The translations under genes and the position numbers were made by a program. The notes below the pieces were generated by a model. It was given only the letters and a program-made list of their open reading frames with translations, was not told the origin of the DNA and searched no databases. A stretch of DNA of 64,000 nt from Cribrihabitans marinus (lineage in GTDB: Bacteria; Pseudomonadota; Alphaproteobacteria; Rhodobacterales; Rhodobacteraceae), in NCBI RefSeq assembly GCF_900109035.1, contig NZ_FNYD01000003.1:124001-188000 (forward strand), read 5' to 3'. Shown here one piece after another: positions 23,678 through 33,270 of this stretch (position 1 is its first letter; every line of letters begins with the position of its first letter).

Positions 23678-24995
23678 TTCGTGCAGCCTTGATGTAGGTC
23701 ATGGGGTTAACAGGTCTTCCGTCTACCCGCACCTCATAGTGCAGATGCGTTCCGGTCGACCGTCCGGTGCTACCCATATCAGCAATATGTTCCCCGCGCG
23801 AGACCCTTTGACCGACCTTCACGCGCAGCTTGGAATTGTGCGCATAAAACGTCTCGATACCGAAGGCGTGGCGGATCTTGACCAGCCGGCCAAAGCCCGA
23901 TTGCCAACCGGCATGGGTGACGACGCCATCGGCGGTGGCGAAGATGTCGGTGCCCTGCGACGCTGCGAAATCGGTGCCGTTGTGCATCCTGCGACCGCCG
24001 GTCTTGGGGTCACGGCGATTGCCGTAGCCGCTGGTGAAACGGAAGGCGGATTTCACCGGCACGGCAAAGGGCGCCTTCTCGGCGGCGATCCGGTAGAGGT
24101 TCAGCTGGTCCATCTGCTGCAAGAGCCGGTTGGCGCGGATCTCGTCGGCCGAGGGTTCCTCGCCGCGGGTGCTGAAGGACAGCGGCGTCAGCGGGCCGCC
24201 CTGGCCGCTGTAGCCGCTTCGCACCTGATCGAGGATGCGGTCGGGCGCCATGCCGGCCTGGCGGAACATCTTGTCCAGCGGCTCGACCGAGACGGTCATC
24301 GCCTCTTCCAGCTGGCGGAAGATCTGGTCGTTCTTCTCGCGCATCAGCTCGATTTCCAGTTCCAGCTCGTCGCGCTGGTCCAGCGCCGCCCTCGCGTCGG
24401 CGATCACCAGATCACGCTCGCGCGCGGTGCGCTCCAGCGCCATCGACAGGAAATCCGTCTGCACCGGTGCCACGGCCGCGACCAGGTGGTCGGCCTGGCC
24501 GTTCTCGGTGTCGTGCTTGAGCTGCGCATAGGCCGCGCGGGCCAGTTCCCGCTCGCGCATGGTTTCGCGCAGGGTGGTCTGGATCACCTCGATCCCGGTC
24601 TCCAGCTCGCGCCGGCGGGTTTCGGATTCCAGCAGTTCCGACTGCATCACCGAGATCTGTGCCAGCGCCGCGTTGAACCGCTGCTGCGCCGCCAGCGCCT
24701 CTTCGGCGCGGGCGTCGCGTTCGAAGGCCAGCGCGTTCAGACGCGCCTGGTAGGTCATCTGGTCGCGCTTGGCCTGCTCGCGGAAATTGCCCGATCCGAT
24801 GCTGTCCATCAGCAGGATCGCGGTCGCCACGATGGTCCAGGCCACCACCAGCGCAACGCCGGAATAGGCCAGCACCTGCGTCTCGGGTCGCAATCGGATG
24901 AATTTGGTGTCGGAGTCGGATTTCAGGAAAACCCTGCGTTCCGGGAAATGCCGTTCCAGAAACGCATGAATCTTGATCGCCAGACGAGTTCGCAC
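23667..24995 (-). CDS. Membrane-anchored M23 endopeptidase with coiled coil
   Basis: This 442-residue protein has a short cytoplasmic tail, a membrane helix at about 41-63 and a long periplasmic coiled coil (about 65-260). A LytM/M23 domain at about 325-440 contains the zinc ligands in HNGTDF and HLHYE. All metal ligands are present, so it is probably an active peptidoglycan D,D-endopeptidase rather than an EnvC-like activator. It starts with GTG 24995, with AAGGGA 6 nt upstream; there is no in-frame ATG nearby. It overlaps the bactofilin gene. Similar bactofilin/LmdC-type pairs control shape in Helicobacter and stalked alphaproteobacteria. Confidence 0.93.
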   Translation of the reverse strand: MRTRLAIKIHAFLERHFPERRVFLKSDSDTKFIRLRPETQVLAYSGVALVVAWTIVATAILLMDSIGSGNFREQAKRDQMTYQARLNALAFERDARAEEALAAQQRFNAALAQISVMQSELLESETRRRELETGIEVIQTTLRETMRERELARAAYAQLKHDTENGQADHLVAAVAPVQTDFLSMALERTARERDLVIADARAALDQRDELELEIELMREKNDQIFRQLEEAMTVSVEPLDKMFRQAGMAPDRILDQVRSGYSGQGGPLTPLSFSTRGEEPSADEIRANRLLQQMDQLNLYRIAAEKAPFAVPVKSAFRFTSGYGNRRDPKTGGRRMHNGTDFAASQGTDIFATADGVVTHAGWQSGFGRLVKIRHAFGIETFYAHNSKLRVKVGQRVSRGEHIADMGSTGRSTGTHLHYEVRVDGRPVNPMTYIKAARNVF

Positions 24996-25208
24996 GCGCT
25001 GTCCCTTAGGTCGTTGTCACATCCAGAAGGCCGATCGGGCCGGAGCCCGAAAGCTTGGCCGTTTGCATACTAGCGCTGCGGCCGCCGGGCAAGTTTGTTG
25101 ACCAAGAGCGTCGAATTCGTCGCGGTTCAGGCCCCGAATGCGCAAGATCTTGCCGATGACGTAGGGTCCGTGTCCTCTCTGCAACGGTCCGGAGCGCGCT
25201 GACGTCGC

Positions 25209-26039
25209 TCAACCACCGGGTGATTGCTGCCCCTCGGCAAGCGGCCAGTAGAAATCCGGCGGCAATCCCGCCTCGGCGCGTTTCTCCTCATTGAAGGGCG
25301 GCTTGAGCGGGCCGTGGAAATAGCGCCGCACCAGGTCGTGGAACACCTCCTTGGGGTCGCAATCCACGCGGCCGCAAAGGAAGTGGAACCATTTCGAGCC
25401 ATAGGCGACATGGGCGACCTCTTCGGCATAGATCACCTCGAGCGCGGCCACCGCGCCGGCCGCACCGGCCTTGCGGAAGATCTCGATCATGCCTGGCGTC
25501 ACGTCCAGGCCGCGCGCCTCCAGCACCATCGGCACCACGGCCAGCCGGCCCATCAGGTCGTCGGCGGTGTCCTCGGCGGCGCGCCACATGCCGGCATGGG
25601 CGGGCAGGGCGCCGTAGTGGCTGCCCATCGCCTCCAGGCAATCGCAGACCAGGCCGAAATGCTTGGATTCCTCGTCGGCGCATTTGACCCAGTCGTCGTA
25701 GAACCCGATCGGCATCGGCACATGGCCGAACCGCGCGATGATGTCCCAGTGCAGGTCGACCGCGTTCAGCTCGATATGCGCCACCGCATGCAGCAGCGCG
25801 ATGCGCCCGGCGGGCGATCCGGGCCGGCGCCGCGGCACGTCGCGCGGGCTGAGCAGTTCGGGCCGGTCGGGGCGCGCGGGGTGCGACGGCGGGGCGGCCT
25901 GGCCCACGGCGATCGGTTCGCCCTTGCCGGCGCGGGTCGCGAACCAGGCGGCGGCATGGGCGCGCGACAGCGCGCACTTGGCGCGGCCATCGGCGGTGTT
26001 CAGCACCTCGGTAGCCATCTCGGCCAGTGTCGCGCTCAC
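25209..26039 (-). CDS. DUF455 ferritin-like protein
   Basis: This 276-residue protein of the DUF455 family has a ferritin-like four-helix core. Candidate iron ligands are in ALLHAVAHIELNAVDL, CADEESKHFGLV and EVIYAEEVAHVAYG, which give the repeated E-x-x-H pattern. The family function is unknown; the fold suggests a di-iron oxidase or tRNA-hydroxylase-like activity. The GTG start at 26039 lies in a GTGA overlap with the bcp stop, which favours it over ATG 26018. Coupling to a peroxiredoxin gene hints at oxygen or iron chemistry. Confidence 0.88.
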   Translation of the reverse strand: MSATLAEMATEVLNTADGRAKCALSRAHAAAWFATRAGKGEPIAVGQAAPPSHPARPDRPELLSPRDVPRRRPGSPAGRIALLHAVAHIELNAVDLHWDIIARFGHVPMPIGFYDDWVKCADEESKHFGLVCDCLEAMGSHYGALPAHAGMWRAAEDTADDLMGRLAVVPMVLEARGLDVTPGMIEIFRKAGAAGAVAALEVIYAEEVAHVAYGSKWFHFLCGRVDCDPKEVFHDLVRRYFHGPLKPPFNEEKRAEAGLPPDFYWPLAEGQQSPGG

Positions 26040-26497
26040 AGCGCGCGCACCGCGTCCAGCACCTCGTCGACATGGCCCGGCACCTTGACCTTGCGCCAGA
26101 CCCGCGCGATGCGCCCCTCGGCGTCGATCACGAAGGTCGACCGCTCGATCCCCATCGACTTGCGGCCATACATGTTCTTCTCGACCCAGACGCCATAGCG
26201 CTCGCAGGTGTCGCCCTCGGCATCCGACAGCATCGTCGTGGTCAGCCCGTGCTTGGCGACGAACTTGTCATGCTTGGCGACCGTGTCCTTCGAGATCCCC
26301 AGCACCGCCGCGCCCGCCTCGGCAAAGGCTTGCAGGTTCTCGGAAAAGCCGATGGATTCCTTGGTGCAGCCCGGGGTATCATCGCGGGGATAGAAGAACA
26401 GGACGACGGGTTGGCCGCGCAGGTCGGACAGGGTGATCGTGCCGCCGCCGTCGCGGGGCAGGCTGAAATCCGGGGCGGGATCGGAAACGTCGGGCAT
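26036..26497 (-). CDS. bcp: Bcp-type thioredoxin-dependent peroxiredoxin
   Basis: This 153-residue peroxiredoxin of the Bcp/PrxQ group reduces peroxides. The peroxidatic Cys is in DDTPGCTKES. The resolving Cys that many Bcp proteins have five residues later is replaced by Ile, so it works as a 1-Cys enzyme or uses the other cysteine in DTCERYGVW. Other landmarks are PAPDFSLPRDGGG and FFYPRDD. GGAG lies 6 nt before ATG 26497. It is first in a two-gene unit with the DUF455 gene and divergent from the large AsmA-like gene. Confidence 0.93.
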   Translation of the reverse strand: MPDVSDPAPDFSLPRDGGGTITLSDLRGQPVVLFFYPRDDTPGCTKESIGFSENLQAFAEAGAAVLGISKDTVAKHDKFVAKHGLTTTMLSDAEGDTCERYGVWVEKNMYGRKSMGIERSTFVIDAEGRIARVWRKVKVPGHVDEVLDAVRAL

Positions 26498-26556
26498 ATG
26501 TGCTCCTGCAGGTTTCGGGTTTCGGTCGGGGCGCATCATAGGGCGCGGCGGAGAAG

Positions 26557-29500
26557 TTGAAAGAGAGCCAGACCAGATCGGCCGAGCACAGCCAGCGCAG
26601 GCGGGCGCGCACGCGGTTCGTCCGCCGGGTGCGGCGTCGGCGGCGGGCCGGTCGTGCCAGCCTCTGGGCGTTTCGCGGGTTTCTCTACCTGCTGGTGCTG
26701 GCCGCCTTCTCGGCGCTGATGGTCGTGGGCCAGCGCATCCATGCGCCGGATTGGCTGCGCGAACGGGTCGCCTCGCGGATCGAGCGCGGGCTGGGCGGGC
26801 TGCAGCTGGAATTCGGCGACGTGAACCTGATCGTGCACGAGGGCTGGCGGCCCCGGCTGCGGCTGAGCGACGTGGTGCTGCGTAACGCCTCAGGCCAGGA
26901 GATCGCGCGGCTGAACGACGCCAGCGCCAGCGTTGCCATGCGTCCGCTGCTGCGCGGACGGCTGCAGCCCAAGCGGATCTCGCTCAGCGGGGCGTTCGTA
27001 ACCCTGCGCCGCGACGCCGATGGCAACTTCGCTTTGGCCTTTCTCGACGGTGCCTCGCCGCTGCGCGAGGCGCCCAGCCTGACCCAGTTGATCGAGCAGG
27101 CCGACGGCCTGTTCCTGCGTCCGCAATTCTCGGCACTGAGCGCGCTGCGCGTCGATTCGGTTACTCTGGCCTACGAGGATGTCGGCCAGGGCCGGACCTG
27201 GACCGCCGATGGCGGCTTCGTTCAGGCGACGATCAACGACGGATCGCTGCGGGTCTCGACCGGCTTCTCGCTGCTGGGCGGGCGCTCCTATGCCAGCACG
27301 GTCGAGGCCAATTACACCAGCCGCATCGGCCTGCCTGACGCCCGGTTCGGTATCTCGATCGAGGATCTGCCCGCCCAGGACATTGCCGCACAGGCCCCGG
27401 CGCTGGCCTGGCTCGAGGTGCTGCGCGCGCCGATCTCGGGGGCGCTGCGCGGCAGCGTGGATGGCGCGGGTGCGCTGGGTCCGGTCTCTGCCACGCTTCA
27501 GATCGGTGCCGGCGTGTTGCAGCCCAACCCCCGCACCAAGCCGATCCCGTTCTCCGACGCGCGCACCTACTTCACCCTCGATCCGGCCGCTCAGGCGCTG
27601 GACTTCAACGAGGTCGCCATCAACTCGGACTGGGGCAGCGCCCGGGGCGAGGGGCGGGCCTATCTCGACGGGGTCGAGACCGGGCGGCTGGAAACGTTGG
27701 AAGCGCAGTTCCGCCTGACCGACCTTCAGATCAATCCCGACGACCTGTTCACCGACCCGTTGGCGCTGGAGCGCGCCGAGGTGGATTTCCAGCTCAAGCT
27801 GGATCCGTTCCGCCTGCGGGTGGGGCGCATGACGGTCTGGGACGAGGACCGAACCCTGCGGCTGTCCGGTGGCCTGCTGGCGCGTGAGGATGGCTGGCAG
27901 CTGTCGGCCGAAGGCAGCATGGACCGGATCACACCGGCGCAGCTTCTGGCCTATTGGCCGCCGCGCCTGGCGCCCAAGCCGCGCGACTGGGTGACCAAGA
28001 ACCTGACGGCAGCCCAGGTCAGCGACATCGATCTCGCGCTGCGACTGGAGCCGGGCCAGTCCCCGGTGATGCATGCCGATTTCGAATTCGACGAGGCCAC
28101 CGTCAGGTATTCCCGCCACCTGCCGCCGCTCACCGGGGCGGCGGGCCATGCCAGCCTGCTGGACACGCGATTTACGGTCATGGCCGAGCGCGGCCGGGTG
28201 ATCACCGAGAGCGGCGACGAGATCGACGCGGCGGGCAGCGCCTTCATCATCCCCGATATCGGGATCAAGAAGGCCGCGCCCGGCATCCTGCGCCTGCAGG
28301 GGGCGGGGCCGGTGCGCGGGGTGATGTCGATGCTGGACGCGCCGCCCGATCCGATTCTGACCCGCGCCAACCTGCCGGTGGATCTGGCCGAGGGGCAGGT
28401 GACGCTGACCGGAACGCTGGCGCTTCCGCTCAAAAAGCGCGTGCAGCTGGAGGATATGGAGTTCCATTTCACCGGCGCCATCGACGATGTGCGCAGCGAG
28501 GTGCTGGTGCCGGGTCACGTGGTGCGCGCGCCACGCCTGTCGGTCGCGGGCGATCAGACCGGGGTGGTGCTGGAGGGCAACGCGTTTTTCGGCGAGGTGC
28601 CGCTCAGCGCGCGCTGGCGGCAGCCGATCGGCAAGGGGCCGGCCAGCCGCAGCCGCCTGACCGGACAGATCGAGGTCGGGCCGGAGCTGCTGCAGGAGCT
28701 GAACGTTGGCCTGCCGCCCGGCATGGTGCGGGGGCGCGGTGTGGCGGAGTTGTCGGTCGGCATCGGTGGCGGCGCGCCGGTGCGCATCGAGGCCGACTCG
28801 ACGCTCCAGGGACTGGTGCTGGCGGTGCCGCAGCTGGGCTGGAGCAAGCCCGCGGGCCGGGCCGGGCAGTTCAGCCTGAGCGCGCAGCCCGGCCCCGGTG
28901 GCGGCATCGAGGCGATTTCCCTGCAGGCGGCGGGCCTGCGGCTGGCCGGGTCCATCGCCCTGGCCGATGGCGGCGGTCTGGAGCGGGCGCGCCTGTCACG
29001 CCTGACGCTGGGCAACTGGCTGGACGTTCCCATCGACCTCGTGGGCCGGGCGGGCGGCGGGCTGGACATCCGCGTGCGCGGCGGCCGGCTCGACCTGCGC
29101 GGCGCGACATTCGGGCCCGGCGGCGGGGGCGGCGGCGGCCCCGCCCCGCGGATCGACGCGGCGCTGGACCGGTTGCAGATCACCGAGAGCATCGCGCTGA
29201 CCGGGTTCCGCGGCCGGTTCGAGACCGCAGGCGGGCTGGGCGGGCCGTTCTCGGGGCGGGTCAACGGCCAGACCGAGGTGCAGGGCCAGGTCGTGCCGCG
29301 CGGTACGCGCAGCGCCGTTGTCATCCAGTCCGGCGATGCCGGCGGCGTGTTCCGTGCCGGCGGCATCCTGAAACAGGCACGCGGCGGCAGCCTTCGGATC
29401 ACGCTGGAACCGACCGGCGCGCCGGGCTTCTTCGACGGCCAGCTGCGGGCGCGCAACACCCGCATCCAGGACGCCCCGGCCATGGCCGCGCTGCTGAACG

Positions 29501-29961
29501 CAGTCAGCGTCGTGGGCCTCATTGACGAGATGTCCGGCCAGGGCATCCAGTTCGCCGAGATCGACGGGCGCTTCCGCCTCAGCCCCGGCCAGATCACCAT
29601 CCGCGAGGGCAGCGCGGTCGGCCCGTCCATCGGCCTGTCGCTGGACGGCACGATCGACACCGTGCGCAAGCGGCTGAACCTGCGCGGGGTGATCTCGCCG
29701 GTCTACCTGCTCAATGCCATCGGCAGCGTCCTGACCCGGCGCGGCGAGGGGATGATCGGGTTCACCTACAGGCTGACGGGCTCGACCGCCCAGCCGCAGG
29801 TCTGGGTCAACCCGCTCTCCGGCCTGGCGCCCGGCCCCCTGCGCGAGATCTTCCGCGAACCGCCGCCCGCATCCGCGCCGGGCGACCCGGCACCGCCGGA
29901 GCGGCCCGACGAGCCGGACACGCCGTCGATCCTCGACAACCGACCGGGCGAGGACCGGTAG
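26557..29961 (+). CDS. Large AsmA-like inner-membrane protein (YhdP type)
   Basis: This 1134-residue protein has an Arg-rich cytoplasmic N-terminus, one membrane helix (about 36-58) and a very large periplasmic part. That part fits a DUF3971 region (about 230-600) and an AsmA C-terminal region (about 900-1100, with GIQFAEIDGRFRLSPGQITI). YhdP/TamB-like proteins form long beta grooves that carry phospholipid to the outer membrane. The start is uncertain: TTG 26557 has GGAG close by, while GTG 26629 is also in frame. A proline-rich tail (about 1105-1134) ends the protein. It lies 48 nt before queA. Confidence 0.88.
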   Translation: MKESQTRSAEHSQRRRARTRFVRRVRRRRRAGRASLWAFRGFLYLLVLAAFSALMVVGQRIHAPDWLRERVASRIERGLGGLQLEFGDVNLIVHEGWRPRLRLSDVVLRNASGQEIARLNDASASVAMRPLLRGRLQPKRISLSGAFVTLRRDADGNFALAFLDGASPLREAPSLTQLIEQADGLFLRPQFSALSALRVDSVTLAYEDVGQGRTWTADGGFVQATINDGSLRVSTGFSLLGGRSYASTVEANYTSRIGLPDARFGISIEDLPAQDIAAQAPALAWLEVLRAPISGALRGSVDGAGALGPVSATLQIGAGVLQPNPRTKPIPFSDARTYFTLDPAAQALDFNEVAINSDWGSARGEGRAYLDGVETGRLETLEAQFRLTDLQINPDDLFTDPLALERAEVDFQLKLDPFRLRVGRMTVWDEDRTLRLSGGLLAREDGWQLSAEGSMDRITPAQLLAYWPPRLAPKPRDWVTKNLTAAQVSDIDLALRLEPGQSPVMHADFEFDEATVRYSRHLPPLTGAAGHASLLDTRFTVMAERGRVITESGDEIDAAGSAFIIPDIGIKKAAPGILRLQGAGPVRGVMSMLDAPPDPILTRANLPVDLAEGQVTLTGTLALPLKKRVQLEDMEFHFTGAIDDVRSEVLVPGHVVRAPRLSVAGDQTGVVLEGNAFFGEVPLSARWRQPIGKGPASRSRLTGQIEVGPELLQELNVGLPPGMVRGRGVAELSVGIGGGAPVRIEADSTLQGLVLAVPQLGWSKPAGRAGQFSLSAQPGPGGGIEAISLQAAGLRLAGSIALADGGGLERARLSRLTLGNWLDVPIDLVGRAGGGLDIRVRGGRLDLRGATFGPGGGGGGGPAPRIDAALDRLQITESIALTGFRGRFETAGGLGGPFSGRVNGQTEVQGQVVPRGTRSAVVIQSGDAGGVFRAGGILKQARGGSLRITLEPTGAPGFFDGQLRARNTRIQDAPAMAALLNAVSVVGLIDEMSGQGIQFAEIDGRFRLSPGQITIREGSAVGPSIGLSLDGTIDTVRKRLNLRGVISPVYLLNAIGSVLTRRGEGMIGFTYRLTGSTAQPQVWVNPLSGLAPGPLREIFREPPPASAPGDPAPPERPDEPDTPSILDNRPGEDR

Positions 29962-30009
29962 GCGCGGCGGCACTGGCCGAATCCGCGTATCCCTCCTATA
30001 GCGCGGCAC

Positions 30010-31095
30010 ATGAAGCTGAGCGATTTCGATTTCGACCTGCCCGATGAGCTGATCGCGACCCGGCCCGCGCGCCCGCGTTCGTCGGCGCGGATGCTGGTGG
30101 CCGAGGGCGACGCGATCCATGACGCGCGGGTGACGGACCTGCCGGGCTGGCTGCGACCGGGCGACCGTCTGGTGCTGAACGACACCAAGGTCATCCCGGC
30201 CCGGCTGAATGGCACTCGCACCCGCCAGAGCGCGCAGGGCGAGGTGCGCGCCCGGATCGAGGCGACGCTGCTGGAGCCGCGCGCCGATGGCTGCTGGGCA
30301 GCGCTGGTCAAGCCGCTCAAGAAGCTGAAGCCGGGCGAGGAGATCGTGTTCTCGGACCAGCTGTCGGCGGTGCTGGACCGTGTCGAGGGCGGCCAGGCGC
30401 TGCTGCGGTTCAACCGCACGGGCGAGGATTTCGACGCCGCGCTGGCGCAGGCCGGCGCCATGCCGCTGCCGCCCTATATCGCCGGCAAGCGGCCCGCCGA
30501 CGCGCGCGACAAGGACGACTACCAGACGGTCTGGGCGCGGCATGCGGGGGCCGTGGCGGCGCCGACCGCCTCGCTGCATTTCGACGACGACCTGCTGGCG
30601 GCGCTGCAGGCGCGCGGCGTGGCGTTCACCCATGTCACGCTGCATGTGGGGGCGGGCACCTTCCTGCCGGTCAAGGTCGAGGACGTGACGACCCACAGGA
30701 TGCACGCCGAATGGGGCCGCGTCAGTCCGCAGGCGGCCGACGAGATCGCCGCGACCCGTGCCCGCGGCGGCCGGATCATCCCGGTCGGCACCACCGCGCT
30801 GCGCCTGATCGAAAGCGCCGCGCGCGACGGCGGGATCGCGCCGTGGGAGGGCGAGACCGACATCTTCATCTATCCCGGCTTCCAGTTTCGCGTGACAGAC
30901 GCCCTGATGACCAATTTCCACCTGCCGAAATCGACGCTGCTGATGCTGGTCTCGGCGCTGATGGGGCAGGACAGGATGAAGCGGGTCTATGCCCATGCGG
31001 TCGAAGCCCGGTATCGCTTCTTTTCCTATGGCGATGCGTCGCTGTTGCTGCCCGGGCCGTCGCATGCGACACGCGCCCCGGACCGCATGTCGTAG
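30010..31095 (+). CDS. queA: S-adenosylmethionine:tRNA ribosyltransferase-isomerase
   Basis: This 361-residue QueA adds the ribosyl part of SAM to 7-aminomethyl-7-deazaguanine in tRNA to form epoxyqueuosine. Landmarks are [19 protein letters not shown] at the N-terminus, [53 protein letters not shown] and [16 protein letters not shown]. Length is normal. No tgt gene follows in this window, though queA and tgt are often adjacent. An MFS gene follows after 72 nt on the same strand. Confidence 0.96.
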   Translation: MKLSDFDFDLPDELIATRPARPRSSARMLVAEGDAIHDARVTDLPGWLRPGDRLVLNDTKVIPARLNGTRTRQSAQGEVRARIEATLLEPRADGCWAALVKPLKKLKPGEEIVFSDQLSAVLDRVEGGQALLRFNRTGEDFDAALAQAGAMPLPPYIAGKRPADARDKDDYQTVWARHAGAVAAPTASLHFDDDLLAALQARGVAFTHVTLHVGAGTFLPVKVEDVTTHRMHAEWGRVSPQAADEIAATRARGGRIIPVGTTALRLIESAARDGGIAPWEGETDIFIYPGFQFRVTDALMTNFHLPKSTLLMLVSALMGQDRMKRVYAHAVEARYRFFSYGDASLLLPGPSHATRAPDRMS

Positions 31096-31167
31096 ACAAG
31101 CGCGCCCGAGGGGGCGGTGCCGTGCCACTCCCGACCCGAGGCACAAGGCCGAGATCGGAGGCAATCG

Positions 31168-32430
31168 ATGCTACAAGTGATGTCCAGCGCCTGGGCGCTG
31201 CTGCTGGGAATGATGCTTCTGCAGGTCGGCAACGGCATGCAGGGTACGCTTCTGGGGATTCGGGGCGCGATCGAGGGGTTCTCGACCTTCTCGATGTCCA
31301 TCGTGATGTCGGCCTATTTCCTGGGCTTCCTGTTCGGGTCGCAGATGGCTACCGGCATGATCCGGCGGGTCGGGCATGTGCGCGTCTTCGCGGCGCTGGC
31401 CTCGCTGATTTCGGCGGTGATGATCCTCTACCCGACCTTCACCAGCCCCTGGGCCTGGATCGTCGGCCGGGTGGTCATCGGGTTCTGCTTCTCGGGCGTC
31501 TATGTCACCGCCGAAAGCTGGCTGAACAACGCCGCCAGCAACGAGACCCGCGGCCAGGCGCTGTCGCTTTACATGATCGTGCAGATGGTGGGTATCGTCT
31601 CGGCCCAGGCGCTGATCCCGTTCGGCGATCCGGCCGGGTTCGTCCTGTTCATCATCCCCTCGGTTCTGGTGTCGCTGGCCTTTGCGCCGATCCTTCTGTC
31701 GATCAGCCCGACACCGGCCTTCGACACCGCCAAGCCCCTGCCGCTGTCCAAGCTGTTCCAGATCTCGCCCCTGGCCTGTGTCGGCATGTTCCTGCTGGGC
31801 GGCGTGTTCTCGGCGCAATTCGGCATGGCGCCGGTCTATGCCGCCGAGGAGGGGCTGAGCGTCAGCCGCATCTCGATCTTCATCTCGACTTTCTTCATCG
31901 GCGCGATGGTGCTGCAATACCCGATCGGATGGCTGTCCGACCGGATGGACCGGCGGTTGCTGGTGCTCGCCGCCGCGCTGATATGCGGTCTGGGCGCGCT
32001 GATCGGGCTGTTCCTGGGCGGCAGTTTCGCGATGCTGCTGGTGGCCGGTGTGCTGATCGGGGGGATGTCGAACCCGCTCTATTCGCTGCTGATCGCCCAT
32101 GCCAACGACTATCTCGACCATGACGACATGGCCGCCGCCTCGGCGGGGATGGTGCTGTTCAACGGGCTGGGCGCGGTGGCGGGGCCGCTGATCACCGGCT
32201 GGGTGATGGGTGTGGCGGGCCCGCGCGGCTTCTTCCTGTTCGTCGCCGTCTTGATCTTCGGCCTGGCGCTCTATGCCGCGTACCGCATGACCCGGCGCCC
32301 CGGGCCGTCGGTGGACGACACCAGCGCCTATGCCACGATGTATCCCACCGCCACCGCCGTCGCGATGGAGTTCGCCCAGGAGGTCGCCATCGAGGCCGCC
32401 GAGGAACAGGAGGAGACGGCCGAGGCCTGA
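31168..32430 (+). CDS. MFS transporter (sugar-transporter-like / YcaD type)
   Basis: This 420-residue major facilitator transporter has 12 predicted membrane helices and a charged glutamate-rich tail. Landmarks are the first helix WALLLGMMLLQVGNGMQGTLLG, the MFS loop GMIRRVGHVRVF, FCFSGVYVTAESWLNN in helix 4-5 and PIGWLSDRMDRR in the 8-9 loop. The pattern is close to the YcaD-like group. GGAGG lies 7 nt before ATG 31168. The substrate cannot be read from sequence. A good terminator follows. The run of acidic residues at the C-terminus is unusual for the family. Confidence 0.9.
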   Translation: MLQVMSSAWALLLGMMLLQVGNGMQGTLLGIRGAIEGFSTFSMSIVMSAYFLGFLFGSQMATGMIRRVGHVRVFAALASLISAVMILYPTFTSPWAWIVGRVVIGFCFSGVYVTAESWLNNAASNETRGQALSLYMIVQMVGIVSAQALIPFGDPAGFVLFIIPSVLVSLAFAPILLSISPTPAFDTAKPLPLSKLFQISPLACVGMFLLGGVFSAQFGMAPVYAAEEGLSVSRISIFISTFFIGAMVLQYPIGWLSDRMDRRLLVLAAALICGLGALIGLFLGGSFAMLLVAGVLIGGMSNPLYSLLIAHANDYLDHDDMAAASAGMVLFNGLGAVAGPLITGWVMGVAGPRGFFLFVAVLIFGLALYAAYRMTRRPGPSVDDTSAYATMYPTATAVAMEFAQEVAIEAAEEQEETAEA

Positions 32431-32515
32431 TTTCGGCCGCAACGGTGTGGCCCTGGCACAACCATCGTTGCAAAATCGGAAACGACCGGGTGGGGCCGGC
32501 GCGGCTGGGATCCCG

Positions 32516-32534
32516 CCGGGAACCCCGGTTTTTT
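32516..32534 (+). terminator. Rho-independent terminator after the MFS gene
   Basis: CCGGG (32516-32520), loop AAC, CCCGG (32524-32528), then TTTTTT (32529-32534). It lies 86 nt after the MFS stop and would end the queA-MFS transcript. Confidence 0.75.
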
Positions 32535-32540
32535 CTGTCT

Positions 32541-32629
32541 AAATCCGCCGCAATGGTCGGATTTCCGCCAAATTCTCACGCATATGACGGGATCGGCGGA
32601 AATTGTCGTAAATCGTGACTGTTACAATT
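32541..32629 (+). promoter_or_regulatory. Leader with three overlapping inverted repeats before DUF924
   Basis: Three stems compete: AAATCCG (32541-32547)/CGGATTT (32558-32564); TTTCCGCC (32562-32569)/GGCGGAAA (32595-32602); AATTGT (32601-32606)/ACAATT (32624-32629). Each shares bases with its neighbour, so not all can form together. The A+T-rich stretch lies between the terminator and the DUF924 start at 32692 and may contain the promoter or a structured leader. Confidence 0.35.
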
Positions 32630-32691
32630 CCGTCAAAGACCCCAAGTTGAAATCAGCCTTTGGGGGGTATTTGAAAGGTGGAGTGAGGCCG

Positions 32692-33270
32692 ATGGTAGGT
32701 CCCGAAGATGTATTGAGTTTCTGGCTGGACGAGGTTGGTCCCGCCGGGTGGTACAAGCAGGACGACGCGCTGGACGCGACGATCCGCGACCGTTTCCAGG
32801 AAACCTGGCAGGAGGCCCGTGACGGCGGGCTGTCGCTTTGGCTGACCTATCCGAGCGGATGCCTGGCCTATGTCATCCTGACCGACCAGTTCCCGCGCAA
32901 CATGTTCCGGGGCGAGGCAAAGGCGTTTTCCACCGACCGGGCCGCGCTTGCGGTGGCGAAATGCGCGGTGGACCGGCGCTGGGATCTCAGGATCGACGAA
33001 CCGGCGCGGCAGTTCTTCTACATGCCGATGATGCATTCCGAGAACCTGTGCGACCAGGAACGCTGCGTGCGCCTGATGTGCGAGCGGATGCCCGACAGTC
33101 GCGACAGCAGCCTGCTGCATGCCCGCGCCCATCGCGAGGTGATCCGGCAGTTCGGCCGGTTCCCCTATCGCAACCCGGCGCTGGAGCGGTCGCATACCGC
33201 GCTGGAGGCCGCCTATGTCGATGATGGCGGCTATGGCCGGACGGTACGCGAGCTGCAGGCCGCCGGCTAG
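32692..33270 (+). CDS. DUF924 family protein
   Basis: This 192-residue DUF924 protein is all-helical. Landmarks are VLSFWLDEVGPAGWYKQD, LAYVILTDQFPRNMFRG, RQFFYMPMMHSEN and FGRFPYRNPALERS. The family is widespread and of unknown function. ATG 32692 fits the family N-terminus and is preceded by AAAGGTGGAGTGAGG; an upstream in-frame ATG at 32584 would add residues that look like leader sequence. The stop overlaps the convergent next gene by 4 nt. The 5' leader holds competing hairpins. Confidence 0.9.
   Translation: MVGPEDVLSFWLDEVGPAGWYKQDDALDATIRDRFQETWQEARDGGLSLWLTYPSGCLAYVILTDQFPRNMFRGEAKAFSTDRAALAVAKCAVDRRWDLRIDEPARQFFYMPMMHSENLCDQERCVRLMCERMPDSRDSSLLHARAHREVIRQFGRFPYRNPALERSHTALEAAYVDDGGYGRTVRELQAAG

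Noticed and set aside
24996-25208. Possible tRNA-like GGTTCAGGCC in the gap between the M23 and DUF455 genes
   Set aside because: No acceptor, D or anticodon stem can be drawn around it. The match is only a few bases.
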